DNA of 64,000 nucleotides, taken from contig NZ_JEMG01000001.1 in the NCBI RefSeq assembly GCF_000600295.1, forward strand, positions 2,618,352 through 2,682,351. The letters are read 5' to 3'. A model generated the notes under the pieces. The model had not been told where the DNA came from. It searched no databases and worked only from the letters and a program-made list of their open reading frames with translations. Below are positions 28,196 to 41,957 of the stretch, one piece after another. The DNA comes from Hylemonella gracilis str. Niagara R. GTDB lineage: Bacteria; Pseudomonadota; Gammaproteobacteria; Burkholderiales; Burkholderiaceae_C. Both the position numbers and the translations under genes were made by a program. Position 1 is the first letter of the stretch. Every line of letters begins with the position of its first letter.

Positions 28196-29851
28196 ATGAG
28201 CAAGGACACAGACCCGACCCTGAACCGCCGGCAATTGCTGGTGGGCGCAGGCGCCCTGGGCGCCTGGAGTGCGCTATCCCATCCAGCCTGGGCGACAACT
28301 CCGCCACAACTGCAGTATGGACCAGCGCAGGACTTTTCCTTTGAGGGCTTGGTCAAGCGTGCTCGCGCGCTCGCGGACAAGGCCTACACCCCGCCGCCCG
28401 CGCTGTCGCGCCATGTGCTGGAACGCATCGACTACGACGCGCACGGCAAGCTACGCTACAAGCCCGAGTTCGCCTTGTTCACGAGCCCATCCAGTGGCGG
28501 GGAAGGCTCCTTCCCACTCACTTTCTTCCACCTGGGCCGTTACTTCCAGACCCCGGTGCACATGCACTTGCTGGATTCCACTGGGGGCCAGGCACGTGAG
28601 CTGCTCTACAACCCGGCCTACTTCAACATGCCAGCCGACAGCCCAGCGCGCGAGCTTCCGGCCGGCGCGGGCTTCGCGGGCTTTCGCTTTCAGGAAAGCC
28701 GCCTGGGTGGCGCCGAGGCGCAAAAGCAATTGCCCTGGCAGAACAACGACTGGGTGGCCTTTCTGGGGGCCTCCTACTTCCGCGCCATCGGTGACCTCTA
28801 CCAATACGGCCTGTCGGCGCGCGGCGTGGCCCTGGACGTGGCGCAGGCCGGCAAGCCGGAGGAATTCCCGGCCTTCACCCACTTCTGGTTCCTGCCGCCC
28901 TCGGGCAAGCCGGGGGACAACACCGTCACAGTGTTCGCCCTGTTGGACGGACCCAGCATCAGCGGCGCCTACCGCTTCGACCTGCGGCGCGACACGGGCA
29001 AGAACGGTGCGGTACTGATGGAGATCGACTGCGCGCTTTTCCTGCGCCGCGATGTGGCTCGCTTGGGTTTGGCCCCGCTGACTTCGATGTACTGGTTCTC
29101 CGAGACGGACAAGGCCAGCGCCGTGGACTGGCGGCCCGAGGTGCATGATTCCGACGGACTGGCCCTGTGGACAGGCAGCGGCGAACGCATCTGGCGCCCG
29201 CTGAACAACCCGAAGCGCACCATGGCCTCGGCCTTTGCCGACCGCACGCCGCGCGGCTTCGGCCTGCTGCAACGGGACCGCAACTTCGACCACTACCTCG
29301 ACGGCGTGGCCTACGACCGCCGCCCCAGCCTCTGGGTCGAACCGCTGGGCGACTGGGGTGCGGGCAGCGTGCAGCTCATCGAGATCCCGACCGACGACGA
29401 GATCCACGACAACATCGTCGCCATGTGGGTGCCGCATGCCACAGCCAAAGCCGGCAGCAGCCACCGCCTGAAGTACCGTCTGCACTGGCGCGCGGACGAA
29501 CCTGCGGCGCCGCGCAAGGAATTGGCGCACTGCGTCGCCACGCGCCTGGGCCATGGAGGTGAACCGGGCAAGCCACGCCCGCGCGGTGTGCGCAAGTTCG
29601 TGGTCGAGTTCCTGGGCGGACCACTGGGTCAACTGCCTTTTGGCGTCAAGCCCGAGGCCGTGCTCAGCGCCTCGCGCGGAACGTTCAGCAACGTCTTTTG
29701 CGAAGCCGTGCCCAACGGCGTCTCAGGCCACTGGCGCGCCGTCTTCGACCTCACGGTGAACGGACAGGAGCCGGTGGACATGCGCCTCTACCTGCGTCAG
29801 GCCGGCCAGACCCTGTCGGAAACCTGGCTGTACCAGTACCACCCGGTGTAG
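28196..29851 (+). CDS. opgD: Glucan biosynthesis protein D (periplasmic OpgD/MdoD)
   Basis: OpgD shapes the branching of osmoregulated periplasmic glucans. The 551-residue precursor begins with a twin-arginine signal (NRRQLLVGAGALGAWSAL, cleavage near AWA-TTPP), as is usual for OpgD and unlike OpgG. The conserved family stretches include FFHLGRYFQTPVHMHLL, YFRAIGDLYQYGLSARG, PLTSMYWFSETD and DFVSVEF-type ends such as NVFCEAVPNG. The ATG at 28196 lies 27 bases after the SlyD-like gene, so co-transcription is possible. No glucan synthase gene (opgH) is nearby. Confidence 0.92.
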   Translation: MSKDTDPTLNRRQLLVGAGALGAWSALSHPAWATTPPQLQYGPAQDFSFEGLVKRARALADKAYTPPPALSRHVLERIDYDAHGKLRYKPEFALFTSPSSGGEGSFPLTFFHLGRYFQTPVHMHLLDSTGGQARELLYNPAYFNMPADSPARELPAGAGFAGFRFQESRLGGAEAQKQLPWQNNDWVAFLGASYFRAIGDLYQYGLSARGVALDVAQAGKPEEFPAFTHFWFLPPSGKPGDNTVTVFALLDGPSISGAYRFDLRRDTGKNGAVLMEIDCALFLRRDVARLGLAPLTSMYWFSETDKASAVDWRPEVHDSDGLALWTGSGERIWRPLNNPKRTMASAFADRTPRGFGLLQRDRNFDHYLDGVAYDRRPSLWVEPLGDWGAGSVQLIEIPTDDEIHDNIVAMWVPHATAKAGSSHRLKYRLHWRADEPAAPRKELAHCVATRLGHGGEPGKPRPRGVRKFVVEFLGGPLGQLPFGVKPEAVLSASRGTFSNVFCEAVPNGVSGHWRAVFDLTVNGQEPVDMRLYLRQAGQTLSETWLYQYHPV

Positions 29852-29883
29852 ACCTCCTCCCGCAGACCCGCTGGTCGCGGACC

Positions 29884-30321
29884 TCACAGCGGGTAGTCGT
29901 AGCGGACAAAACCGCCGTGGTGGGCCAACTGATCGTACAGGGCACGCGCGGTGGTGTTGTTCGCCTGCGTGAGCCAGTAATAACGCGCGGCGCCCTGTTC
30001 CCGGGCCCGCGCCGCCACGGCCTCGATGAGTGCGCGACCGACGCCTTGTCCCCGCACCGAGGGATCGGTGTACAGGTCCTGCAGATAGCAGACCGAGGGC
30101 GCCCAGGTGTTGGCGTGGAAGAGGTAGTGGGCCACCCCCCTCAACTCGCCGTCCACGTAAGCGCCCAAACCGTGGATGCCATCCTCATTCAAAAGGCGGG
30201 TCCAGGCACGGGCGTACTCATCATCCGTAGTGGGCGTGTTGTAAAAAGCCTTGTAGCCGCGCGCGAGGTGCTCCCAGGCGGACCGGTCTCCAGGCTGGAC
30301 GGGAGCGATGCGCAGTGTCAT
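29884..30321 (-). CDS. GNAT-family N-acetyltransferase
   Basis: The 145-residue protein has the acetyl-CoA-binding motif VRGQGVGRALIEAVAARAREQ (R/Q-x-x-G-x-G/A at about residues 89-94) preceded by LQDLYTDPSVRG, and ends with ARYYWLTQANNTTARALYDQ, the usual GNAT core. The substrate is unknown. It lies 30 bases downstream of dut on the same strand, so it is likely the last gene of coaBC-dut-GNAT. Confidence 0.88.
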   Translation of the reverse strand: MTLRIAPVQPGDRSAWEHLARGYKAFYNTPTTDDEYARAWTRLLNEDGIHGLGAYVDGELRGVAHYLFHANTWAPSVCYLQDLYTDPSVRGQGVGRALIEAVAARAREQGAARYYWLTQANNTTARALYDQLAHHGGFVRYDYPL

Positions 30322-30351
30322 GGCCTGTCCATTGGATGCTCTGCGTACGGC

Positions 30352-30801
30352 TCAGCGCTTGCCTGTCGAGCCGTAGCCACCCGCGCCGCGTTCGGTTTCA
30401 GCGGCGAATTCGTCCACGAGATTGAAACGCGCCTGCACCACGGGCACGATGACCAGTTGGGCAATGCGCTCCATGGGCTCGATGGTGAAGGCCGTGGCGC
30501 TGCGGTTCCAGGCGCTGACCATCAACTGGCCCTGGTAATCGCTGTCGATCAGGCCCACGAGGTTGCCCAGCACGATGCCGTGCTTGTGGCCCAGTCCCGA
30601 ACGCGGAAGGATGAGCGCGGCATACCCGGGGTCGGCCAGGTGGATGGCCATGCCGGTGGGCACCAGTTGCCAGGCATTGGGCGCGAGGGTCAGCGGTGCG
30701 TCCAGGCAGGCGCGCAGGTCCAGGCCGGCGCTGCCGGGCGTGGCGTAGGCGGGAAGTTGATCGCGCAGGCGCGCGTCGATGATCTTGACGTCGATGTGCA
30801 T
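30352..30801 (-). CDS. dut: dUTP diphosphatase
   Basis: Dut hydrolyses dUTP to dUMP, keeping uracil out of DNA and feeding thymidylate synthesis. The 149-residue protein carries the five trimeric dUTPase motifs, including [45 protein letters not shown], the substrate-contacting [11 protein letters not shown] and the flexible end [11 protein letters not shown]. It lies 18 bases after coaBC, the common coaBC-dut pair. Confidence 0.97.
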   Translation of the reverse strand: MHIDVKIIDARLRDQLPAYATPGSAGLDLRACLDAPLTLAPNAWQLVPTGMAIHLADPGYAALILPRSGLGHKHGIVLGNLVGLIDSDYQGQLMVSAWNRSATAFTIEPMERIAQLVIVPVVQARFNLVDEFAAETERGAGGYGSTGKR

Positions 30802-30819
30802 GAGGGTCAGGGAAAAGTT

Positions 30820-32046
30820 CTACGTCTTCAGGCGCCGAGCAATCTCGGCCACCAGTTGACGCGCCAAGGTGAGCTTGTCGGCCCGGGGCAGTTCCTTCGT
30901 GCCGGCCTCATCGACCAGTAGCAAGGCGTTGTCGTCCTGGCCAAAGGTGGCCGGGCCGATATTGCCCACCAGCAAGGGCACCTGCTTGCGCGCGCGCTTG
31001 GCCTGGGCGTGGGCCAGCAGGTCGTGGCTTTCCGCGGCGAAGCCGACGCAGTACAAGGCCCCGCTCTTCGCCCGCGGATCCTGTGCGACGCCGGCCAGGA
31101 TGTCCGCGTTCTCGATGAACTCCAAGGCCGGCGGTTTGCCGCTGCCGTCTTTCTTGATCTTCTGGGTCGAGGCGCTGGCGGGTCGCCAGTCGGCCACGGC
31201 GGCGGTCGCTACAAAAACAGAAGCAATCGCAATTTCTGGCTGCACAGCCTGCAGCATCTCCTGCGCAGACCGCACGTCCACGCGCCGCACGCCGCGCGGG
31301 GTGGGCAGGCTGACCGGGCCAGCCACCAGGGTCACATCGGCGCCGGTCTCGCGCGCAGCGCGGGCGATGGCAAACCCCATCTTGCCGCTCGATCGATTGG
31401 TGATGCCGCGCACGGGGTCGATGGCCTCGTAGGTCGGCCCGGCTGTGACCAGCACGCGTCGACCCTGCAGCAGCTTGGGCTGGAAGAAAGCGATCAGGTC
31501 TTCCAGGATGTCCACAGGTTCCAGCATGCGGCCGTCACCCGTCTCGCCACAAGCCTGCAGGCCGCTCCCCACACCCAGCAGCGTGGCACCATCGGCGGCC
31601 ACCTGGGCGAGGTTGCGCTGCGTCGCGGGGTGGGCCCACATTTCGCGGTTCATGGCCGGGGCCAGCAGCAGCGGCACCTTGTCGATCGGGCGCGCCAGGC
31701 ACATCAGGCCCAGCAGTTCGCTGGCGCGGCCCTGCGCCAGCTGAGCGATGAAATCGGCGCTGGCTGGCGCGACGAGGATGGCGTCCGCGTGTGTCTCACC
31801 CCACCGCGTCGCGTTGATGTGGGGCATGTTGTTCGGCTCGCGTGCATCCCACTGAGAAAGGTACACCGGGCGGTTGGACAGCGCCTGCATGGTCACCGGC
31901 GTGATGAACTGCGCGGCGGCCTCGGTCATGATGACCTGCACGGTCGCTCCCGCCTTGATCAGCAATCGACACAGTTCCGCCGACTTGTAGCAGGCCACGC
32001 CCCCGGAGAGGCCCAGGACGATGTGTTTTCCAGCAAGCTCGTTCAT
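30820..32046 (-). CDS. coaBC: Bifunctional phosphopantothenoylcysteine synthetase/decarboxylase
   Basis: CoaBC joins cysteine to phosphopantothenate and decarboxylates the product, two steps of coenzyme A synthesis. In the 408-residue protein the N-terminal CoaC flavoprotein half has HIVLGLSGGVACYKSAEL, the active-site His in MPHINATRW and the PAMNREMW motif. The CoaB half starts near VLVTAGPTYEAIDPVRGITN and has the NRSSGKMGFAIA and KIKKDGS motifs. The ATG at 32046 begins MNELAGKHIVLG; upstream sequence belongs to an inverted repeat. It is first in an operon with dut and a GNAT gene. Confidence 0.96.
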   Translation of the reverse strand: MNELAGKHIVLGLSGGVACYKSAELCRLLIKAGATVQVIMTEAAAQFITPVTMQALSNRPVYLSQWDAREPNNMPHINATRWGETHADAILVAPASADFIAQLAQGRASELLGLMCLARPIDKVPLLLAPAMNREMWAHPATQRNLAQVAADGATLLGVGSGLQACGETGDGRMLEPVDILEDLIAFFQPKLLQGRRVLVTAGPTYEAIDPVRGITNRSSGKMGFAIARAARETGADVTLVAGPVSLPTPRGVRRVDVRSAQEMLQAVQPEIAIASVFVATAAVADWRPASASTQKIKKDGSGKPPALEFIENADILAGVAQDPRAKSGALYCVGFAAESHDLLAHAQAKRARKQVPLLVGNIGPATFGQDDNALLLVDEAGTKELPRADKLTLARQLVAEIARRLKT

Positions 32047-32101
32047 GGCCCGGGAATGTAGCAGTTCCCGTCTGTGCCCCGCATCCGATTGACTGGGGGA
32101 T

Positions 32102-34120
<2,019 letters not shown>

Positions 34121-34190
34121 ACGGAGAACCCGCTATCCGGTTCACGCGCCGCCCACTTCAGCCATTCCACCGTTTTTCAACTTCGAGTAA

Positions 34191-35489
<1,299 letters not shown>

Positions 35490-35558
35490 GCCGGCTTGCT
35501 TCAGAGCCGGCATGCGGACACGCTAACACCCAGACCTGACGGCGAGGCACGATTCCCC

Positions 35559-35849
35559 ATGGCACGACCGCCTCGCCCCTCCCGTCTGCTGCCGCTGCTG
35601 TTGGTGGCCCTGCTGCTGATCGTGCACGCGCAGCTGTGGTTCGGCCGGGGCAGCGTGCCCCAGGTCGCGACCCTGGCTGGCAAGCTGGAAGCGCAGACCC
35701 AGCGCAACGCCGAGGCGCGCGCGCAGAACGAACGCTTGGCGGCCGAAGTGCAAGACCTGCAGGACGGCCTGGACATGGTCGAGGAAAAGGCTCGGCAAGA
35801 TCTGGGCATGGTCAAGCCCAACGAGATCTACGTGCAAATCGAGAAGTAG
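35559..35849 (+). CDS. ftsB: Cell division protein FtsB
   Basis: FtsB is a small bitopic inner membrane protein that forms a coiled-coil complex with FtsL and FtsQ at the division site. The 96-residue protein has a basic start, one membrane helix (LLPLLLVALLLIVHAQLWFG) and then a coiled coil (VATLAGKLEAQTQRNAEARA through LQDGLDMVEEKARQDLGMVK) ending with the typical GMVKPNEIYVQI. The position right after eno is conserved in betaproteobacteria. Confidence 0.93.
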   Translation: MARPPRPSRLLPLLLVALLLIVHAQLWFGRGSVPQVATLAGKLEAQTQRNAEARAQNERLAAEVQDLQDGLDMVEEKARQDLGMVKPNEIYVQIEK

Positions 35850-35878
35850 CTTCACGGATCACGGAGGTTGACGCGCGC

Positions 35879-36373
35879 ATGAAAGTCGCCCTGCTCGGCG
35901 CGGCCGGCACCGGCAAGAGCTGGCTGGCGCGAGCGCTCGCGTGGCATGAACCTGGACATGTTTTCCTGGATGCACCCGAACTGGACGCCGCCACAGATTG
36001 GGACCAGGTGCTGTTGATGGGTCTGGACTGGCCGACTGCCACCGACGCACCGGCCTCGCCGGACTCAGCACAAGATGCGACCGCCCAGTCGAGCCGCCGC
36101 ACCGAGGACGTCCGCCTGCGCACCTGGCTGAGCCACGCCGGTCGGAGCTATGGCGTGGTCTATGGGCTGGGAACACAGCGTCTGCGCGCGGCCATGCAGT
36201 TGCTGTTCCCGCAGGACGTGCCCTTGCATCAGAGCCAGGGTCGATGGCGCGGCACCTGCGAGCGCTGCGCGGACCCGGATTGCGAGTTCCGCTTGTTCAC
36301 CGGACTCGCCGCGCCGCGCCTTGACGCTACTGCACCGTCGAACTCGAAGGCGGACGGTCTTCCGCCTGGGTGA
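35879..36373 (+). CDS. Small P-loop protein with a cysteine cluster
   Basis: The 164-residue protein begins MKVALLGAAGTGKSWLARAL, a clear Walker A motif, followed by a weak Walker B-like stretch (DQVLLMGLDWP). Near the C-terminus it has CERCADPDCEF (C-x2-C-x4-C), which with a further ligand could hold a metal. No known NTPase family is evident beyond the P-loop. Its ATG has a good GGAGG site 30 bases after ftsB, so it is probably in the eno-ftsB transcript. The last 47 bases overlap the end of hslO on the other strand. Confidence 0.75.
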   Translation: MKVALLGAAGTGKSWLARALAWHEPGHVFLDAPELDAATDWDQVLLMGLDWPTATDAPASPDSAQDATAQSSRRTEDVRLRTWLSHAGRSYGVVYGLGTQRLRAAMQLLFPQDVPLHQSQGRWRGTCERCADPDCEFRLFTGLAAPRLDATAPSNSKADGLPPG

Positions 36374-37331
36374 ACAACTGGGCCGCGTCGATTTCATCGA
36401 AACGGTAGCTGGCCCCACAGAAATCGCAGTCCACCTGCACCGCGCCCTGCTCGGCCACGATCTCGCGCACTTCCTCGTGGCCCAGCCCGCGAATCATGCC
36501 GGCCACGCGCTCGCGGCTGCAGGTGCAGGCGAAGCGGGGCCCCTGATCGCCCCGCTGCGGTTCGAAGCGTTGCAGGCGCTCCTCCCAGAACAAGCGGTGC
36601 AGGATGGTGTCCACATCCAGCGTCAGCAGTTCCTCGCGTTTCAGGCTGGCCGCCAGCGTGGCGATGCGGTTGTAATGCTCCTGCATTTCAGCAGCCTGCT
36701 CCACGCCCTGTTCGCCCTCCAGGTTGCCAGCCCCTTGCACGGGCAGGCGCTGGATCAGCAGGCCGGCAGCCACCTTGTCATCGGCGGCCAGCACCAGCGT
36801 GGTTTCGAGCTGCTCGCTCTGGCGCATGTAGTGCTCCAGCGCTTCGGACAGCGTGCGCATGCCACGACCATCGGCGTCGGTGAGCGGCACCACGCCCTGG
36901 TAAGGCTGCTGGCCCGGTTGGCGGCCCTTGGGGTCCAGGGTCACGGCGCATCGTCCCTGCCCCTGCACATTCAGCAAGTCCGGCAGTCGCGCCTCGGCGC
37001 TCACCTCGCCCTGCACCGTGGCCGTGGCGCGCAGGTGCAGGTCAGACTGCACTTCGGCCACGGCCAGCTTGACCGGACCGTCACCGAACACCTGCAGGAT
37101 CAGGGCACCATCAAACTTGATGCTGGACTGCATCAGCACCGCTGCCGCGGCCATCTCGCCCAGGAGGTTCTGCACCGGCGCAGGATAGGCGCCGGAGGTT
37201 GCACCGTCCAGCGCGCCCGAAGGGTGTTGCGCTCGGCGGCGCAGGATCTCGCCCCAGGCATCGGCGTCCAGGCGGACGAGGGAGCCGCGCACCGGCAGGC
37301 CTTCAAACAGGAATTTGTGGAGTTCGGACAC
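36327..37331 (-). CDS. hslO: Redox-activated chaperone Hsp33
   Basis: Hsp33 holds unfolding proteins during oxidative stress and is switched on when its zinc-bound cysteines are oxidised. The 334-residue sequence has the N-terminal HKFLFEGLPVRGSLVRLD and the middle SLKREELLTLDVDTILHRLF. The C-terminal zinc site is FACTCSRERV followed by DCDFCGASYRFD (C-x-C and C-x2-C). The GTG at 37331 gives MSELHKFLFEGLPVRG, the usual family start; a TTG at 37343 would add four residues. It converges with the small P-loop gene and overlaps it by 47 bases. Confidence 0.94.
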   Translation of the reverse strand: MSELHKFLFEGLPVRGSLVRLDADAWGEILRRRAQHPSGALDGATSGAYPAPVQNLLGEMAAAAVLMQSSIKFDGALILQVFGDGPVKLAVAEVQSDLHLRATATVQGEVSAEARLPDLLNVQGQGRCAVTLDPKGRQPGQQPYQGVVPLTDADGRGMRTLSEALEHYMRQSEQLETTLVLAADDKVAAGLLIQRLPVQGAGNLEGEQGVEQAAEMQEHYNRIATLAASLKREELLTLDVDTILHRLFWEERLQRFEPQRGDQGPRFACTCSRERVAGMIRGLGHEEVREIVAEQGAVQVDCDFCGASYRFDEIDAAQLFTQAEDRPPSSSTVQ

Positions 37332-37385
37332 GCTGGCGTTCAATCAGAGGTCTAGGGATACAGGGGTAATCCGCACAGATGCGGT

Positions 37386-37910
37386 TCAAGCGATTTTCTT
37401 CAAGCCCCGACGGTACAGGGCCGCGTTGTCGACATAGTGCTGGGCAATGCGCCGCAGCCCCGCGATCTGTTCCGGGCTGAGCTGCTTCACGGCCTTGGCC
37501 GGACTGCCCAGGATCATGCTGCCATCGGGGAACTCCTTGCCTTCTGTCACCAATGCACCCGCGCCCACCAGGCAGTTCTTGCCGATGCGGGCGTGGTTGA
37601 GCACGATGGCCCCGATGCCGATCAGCGATCCATCCCCGATCGTGCAGCCGTGCAGCATGACCTTGTGGCCCACGGTCACGTCATCACCGATGTGCAAGGG
37701 CACGCCCGCGTCCGCGTGCAGCACGGAGCCATCCTGCACATTGCTGCCTTTGCCTATGTACAGGTGTTCGGTGTCCCCACGCACCACGGTGCCGAACCAG
37801 ACACTGGCGTTCTCCCCCAGCGTCACCTTGCCAATCACCTGAGCGCTGTCGGCCACCCAGGCTTGGGGTCCCAGTGTCGGGGCATGCCCGTCCAATTCAT
37901 AAACTGCCAT
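37386..37910 (-). CDS. Gamma-carbonic-anhydrase-like hexapeptide protein
   Basis: This 174-residue protein folds as a left-handed beta helix of hexapeptide repeats (ASVWFGTVVRGDTEHLYIGK, then HADAGVPLHIGDDVTVGHKV). It keeps the three zinc-binding histidines of the gamma-class carbonic anhydrase family (in VLHADAG, VTVGHKVMLHG). The closest type is YrdA/PaaY. Enzyme activity in this subgroup is often weak or unproven. The ATG at 37910 starts MAVYELDGHAPTLGPQAW, typical for the family. It lies downstream of a long divergent region. Confidence 0.88.
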   Translation of the reverse strand: MAVYELDGHAPTLGPQAWVADSAQVIGKVTLGENASVWFGTVVRGDTEHLYIGKGSNVQDGSVLHADAGVPLHIGDDVTVGHKVMLHGCTIGDGSLIGIGAIVLNHARIGKNCLVGAGALVTEGKEFPDGSMILGSPAKAVKQLSPEQIAGLRRIAQHYVDNAALYRRGLKKIA

Positions 37911-38250
37911 GACTGCCCTTCCACTTCCAATAAAGCAGGTCGCGCGGCATGCGCAAGCGACCCGCAACCAAGAACGATGGTCCAAACAACGCCGACGGGA
38001 TTGTATGAAGCCCAAAAGCGCGACAAAAACCAGACACCCGTTGCAAAAGCAGCAGGAAAAGCAGGCCTAAGCCCTGCTTTTACAAGCTACCGCATTTTCT
38101 CGTGGTGTATCCTAGACCTCCGCCGCAACGCATCAGGCCCAACATAACTCGAAATCATCCCTCACGCAGCGTGCACCCACCGCCTCGCGCAAGCCGGTGC
38201 AGCGCATCCGAATCAGAGCACACCTCCCTTCACTTTTCTGCCCACACCCC
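37911..38250. other. Divergent intergenic region with a terminator-like hairpin
   Basis: These 340 bases contain no gene I can support. The stretch 37990-38100 is A-rich and carries the hairpin at 38057-38081. No clear paired -35/-10 elements were found. Confidence 0.45.
38057..38081. terminator. Terminator-like hairpin in the leader region
   Basis: AAAAGCAGG (38057-38065) pairs with CCTGCTTTT (38073-38081) over a seven-base loop. The flanking A-run and T-run make it look like a bidirectional terminator. It nevertheless sits between divergent genes, so it could act as an attenuator for transcription towards 38251 or stop antisense transcription. Confidence 0.55.
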
Positions 38251-38697
38251 ATGGCCCAACTCGCTTCCCTGTTGAAAGCCGAAATCGTCCGTCTCGCGCG
38301 CAAGGAAGTCCGCGCCGAACTGCAGGCACTCCAGAAAGCCTCCTCCCGCTACCGCACCGAGCTCGCCGCGCTCAAACGGCAACTCAAGGACCAGCAGCGC
38401 CAACTGGCCAAGCAGGCCAGGGGTGGACGCGCTCCGGCCCCCGCGAGAGATGCGGGGGAGGACGACGGCAATCCCAAGCTGCGTTTTCGCGCCTCGGGTT
38501 TCGCCACCCTGCGCAAGAAGCTGGACCTGTCGGCAGCCGACATGGGCAAGCTGATCGGTGTGACGCAGCAGACCATCTACCATTGGGAAAAGGGCCAAGC
38601 CCGCCCCCGCGCCAGCCAATTGCAGAACATCGCGACCATCCGCAAGCTGGGCAAACGCGGCGCGGCAGCCAAGTTGGCCGAAATGGCCGAGGTGTGA
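38251..38697 (+). CDS. Helix-turn-helix (XRE-type) protein with N-terminal coiled coil
   Basis: The 148-residue protein has a highly charged helix in its first 60 residues (AEIVRLARKEVRAELQALQK, then RTELAALKRQLKDQQRQLAK), probably a coiled coil. A linker rich in Ala, Arg and Gly follows, then a C-terminal helix-turn-helix (LSAADMGKLIGVTQQTIYHW, EKGQARPRASQLQNIA) resembling the Cro/XRE domain. A nucleoid or transcription regulator role is likely. The targets are unknown. Confidence 0.82.
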   Translation: MAQLASLLKAEIVRLARKEVRAELQALQKASSRYRTELAALKRQLKDQQRQLAKQARGGRAPAPARDAGEDDGNPKLRFRASGFATLRKKLDLSAADMGKLIGVTQQTIYHWEKGQARPRASQLQNIATIRKLGKRGAAAKLAEMAEV

Positions 38698-38741
38698 AGA
38701 AATTTGATTCACGTGGTGCATCCGCCAGAAAGCCCCCTACC

Positions 38742-39272
38742 ATGTCTCGCGTCCTATCCACCCACCCTGCTGTCTCGCGTCCCACCTCCCGCCTGCTGCT
38801 GCTCGCCGCTGTCGCGCTGAGTGGCGTCCTGGGTGGCTGTGCCTGGATGCAAAACAAGACCATGCGCGCAATGGCCACGCCTTCGCTCGCACTGGCCGTC
38901 ATTGGCGACCGGTTGCTGATAGGCAAGGTCGTGCTCTACACCGATCGCCGCGCCACGATCGAACTCAGCAACGACACTGACCCTGCCCTGGATTGTCTGG
39001 GCACCATGAATTACACCAACAGCACGGGCGGCGTGCTGGATCTGCGTTGCAATGAAGGCTCGCAAATCCGTCTGCCATACACCGCGATTTCCGAAACCCA
39101 GGGGCATGCTGCAGGTGGCGGCGTCACCATCACCTATGGCCTGCCCCCTGAAAACGCGCGCGCCTGGCTGGTGCCGCCCGCAGGCCGCCGCTTGGTCCTG
39201 GCCAAGGACGACGGCTTCATGTGCAACTGGTTCGACTGGGCCTTGTCTTGCAACTACCTGCGACTCGAATAA
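38742..39272 (+). CDS. Predicted lipoprotein
   Basis: The 176-residue precursor has a lipoprotein signal (SRLLLLAAVALSGVLGGC) with the lipobox Cys near residue 33. The rest looks like a small beta-rich domain with conserved-looking Cys pairs (DPALDCLGTMNYTNS, LDLRCNEGSQIRLP, FMCNWFDWALSCNYLRLE). No named family is recognised. It lies 44 bases after the helix-turn-helix gene and ends just before a strong terminator. Confidence 0.75.
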   Translation: MSRVLSTHPAVSRPTSRLLLLAAVALSGVLGGCAWMQNKTMRAMATPSLALAVIGDRLLIGKVVLYTDRRATIELSNDTDPALDCLGTMNYTNSTGGVLDLRCNEGSQIRLPYTAISETQGHAAGGGVTITYGLPPENARAWLVPPAGRRLVLAKDDGFMCNWFDWALSCNYLRLE

Positions 39273-39304
39273 AACGCCAGCAAGACGCTTGGTGACAGAT
39301 AGCA

Positions 39305-39331
39305 AAAAGGGGCGCATGAAGCGCCCCTTTT
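39305..39331. terminator. Rho-independent terminator between convergent genes
   Basis: An 11-bp perfect stem (39305-39315 with 39321-39331), loop ATGAA, is followed by a T-rich run on the plus strand and has an A-run before it. It serves the lipoprotein gene and probably also the helicase gene ending at 39367 on the other strand. Confidence 0.88.
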
Positions 39332-39366
39332 CTTCTTACCGGCTCCACGATGCCGGAACAGCCACT

Positions 39367-41073
<1,707 letters not shown>

Positions 41074-41178
41074 GTCATGCTCACACGGAAAGCCGCAAAA
41101 CAAGGCGGCATGGCGCACCGCCTGAGTTGCGGTGCACCCCGTTCAATGGTTAAGAGACATCAACCATCAAACGGGCAT

Positions 41179-41196
41179 CCATGCCGGTCGGCATGG
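41179..41196 (-). promoter_or_regulatory. Perfect hairpin in the helicase leader
   Basis: CCATGCC and GGCATGG form a 7-bp stem with loop GGTC (plus strand) about 105 bases upstream of the helicase ATG. Long structured leaders are common for RNA helicase genes, and cold-shock or autoregulatory control is possible, but no run of T follows and no other motif was recognised. Confidence 0.35.
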
Positions 41197-41333
41197 CTGG
41201 ACATTTCTCAAGGAGGTCTTCCGAAGAAGCACTCACGTCCAGTGTGTGATGAGGAGATGTGCGTCAGCGCCCTCGAAAAGACGGCGCAAGGCGGATTATC
41301 GCACGTCTTGCGGGTTGGTGCTGGCGCGGCCCT

Positions 41334-41921
41334 TCAGACCAGCTTCAGGAAATGGGTGCGGTAGTGCGTGAGTTCGTCGATGGACTCGTGCACGTCGGCC
41401 AAGGCCGTGTGCTTCTGGGCCTTCTTGAAGGCACTGTAGACCTCGGGCCGCCAGCGCTTGGCCAGCTCCTTCAAGGTGCTCACGTCCAGGTTGCGGTAGT
41501 GGAACCAAGCTTCCAGCTTGGGCATGTACTTCACCAGGAAACGGCGGTCCTGGCTGATGGTGTTACCGCACATGGGTGTGCCGCTCCTGGGCACGTATTG
41601 CTTGATGAAGGCGAGCAGTTGCTCCTCGGCCTCCTGCTCGGTCAGCGTGGACGCCTTCACCTTGTCGATCAGCCCGCTACGGCCGTGGGTGCCCTTGTTC
41701 CATGCGTCCATCTTGTCCAGGATCTCGTCGCTCTGGTGGATCACCAGCACCGGCCCCTCAATGCGCGGTTCCAGGTTCGGCCCGGTGACGATGACGGCGA
41801 TTTCGATCAGCCGTTCCTTCTCGGGGTCCAGCCCCGTCATCTCGCAGTCGATCCAGACCAGGTTCTGGTCTGATTTCTTCAAAGTCTCAGGGGAATTCGG
41901 GGCATGCACGGCGTCACTCAT
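41334..41921 (-). CDS. orn: Oligoribonuclease
   Basis: Orn degrades two- to five-base RNA fragments, including pGpG from c-di-GMP breakdown, and is essential in many bacteria. The 195-residue DEDDh exonuclease shows [20 protein letters not shown] (first acidic pair), [19 protein letters not shown] with its Asp, and [18 protein letters not shown] with the last His and Asp. It is divergent from the M48 protease gene with 36 bases between. Confidence 0.97.
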   Translation of the reverse strand: MSDAVHAPNSPETLKKSDQNLVWIDCEMTGLDPEKERLIEIAVIVTGPNLEPRIEGPVLVIHQSDEILDKMDAWNKGTHGRSGLIDKVKASTLTEQEAEEQLLAFIKQYVPRSGTPMCGNTISQDRRFLVKYMPKLEAWFHYRNLDVSTLKELAKRWRPEVYSAFKKAQKHTALADVHESIDELTHYRTHFLKLV

Positions 41922-41957
41922 GCCCGTATTGTCCCCGATCCCCTAAACTTCGCGGCC

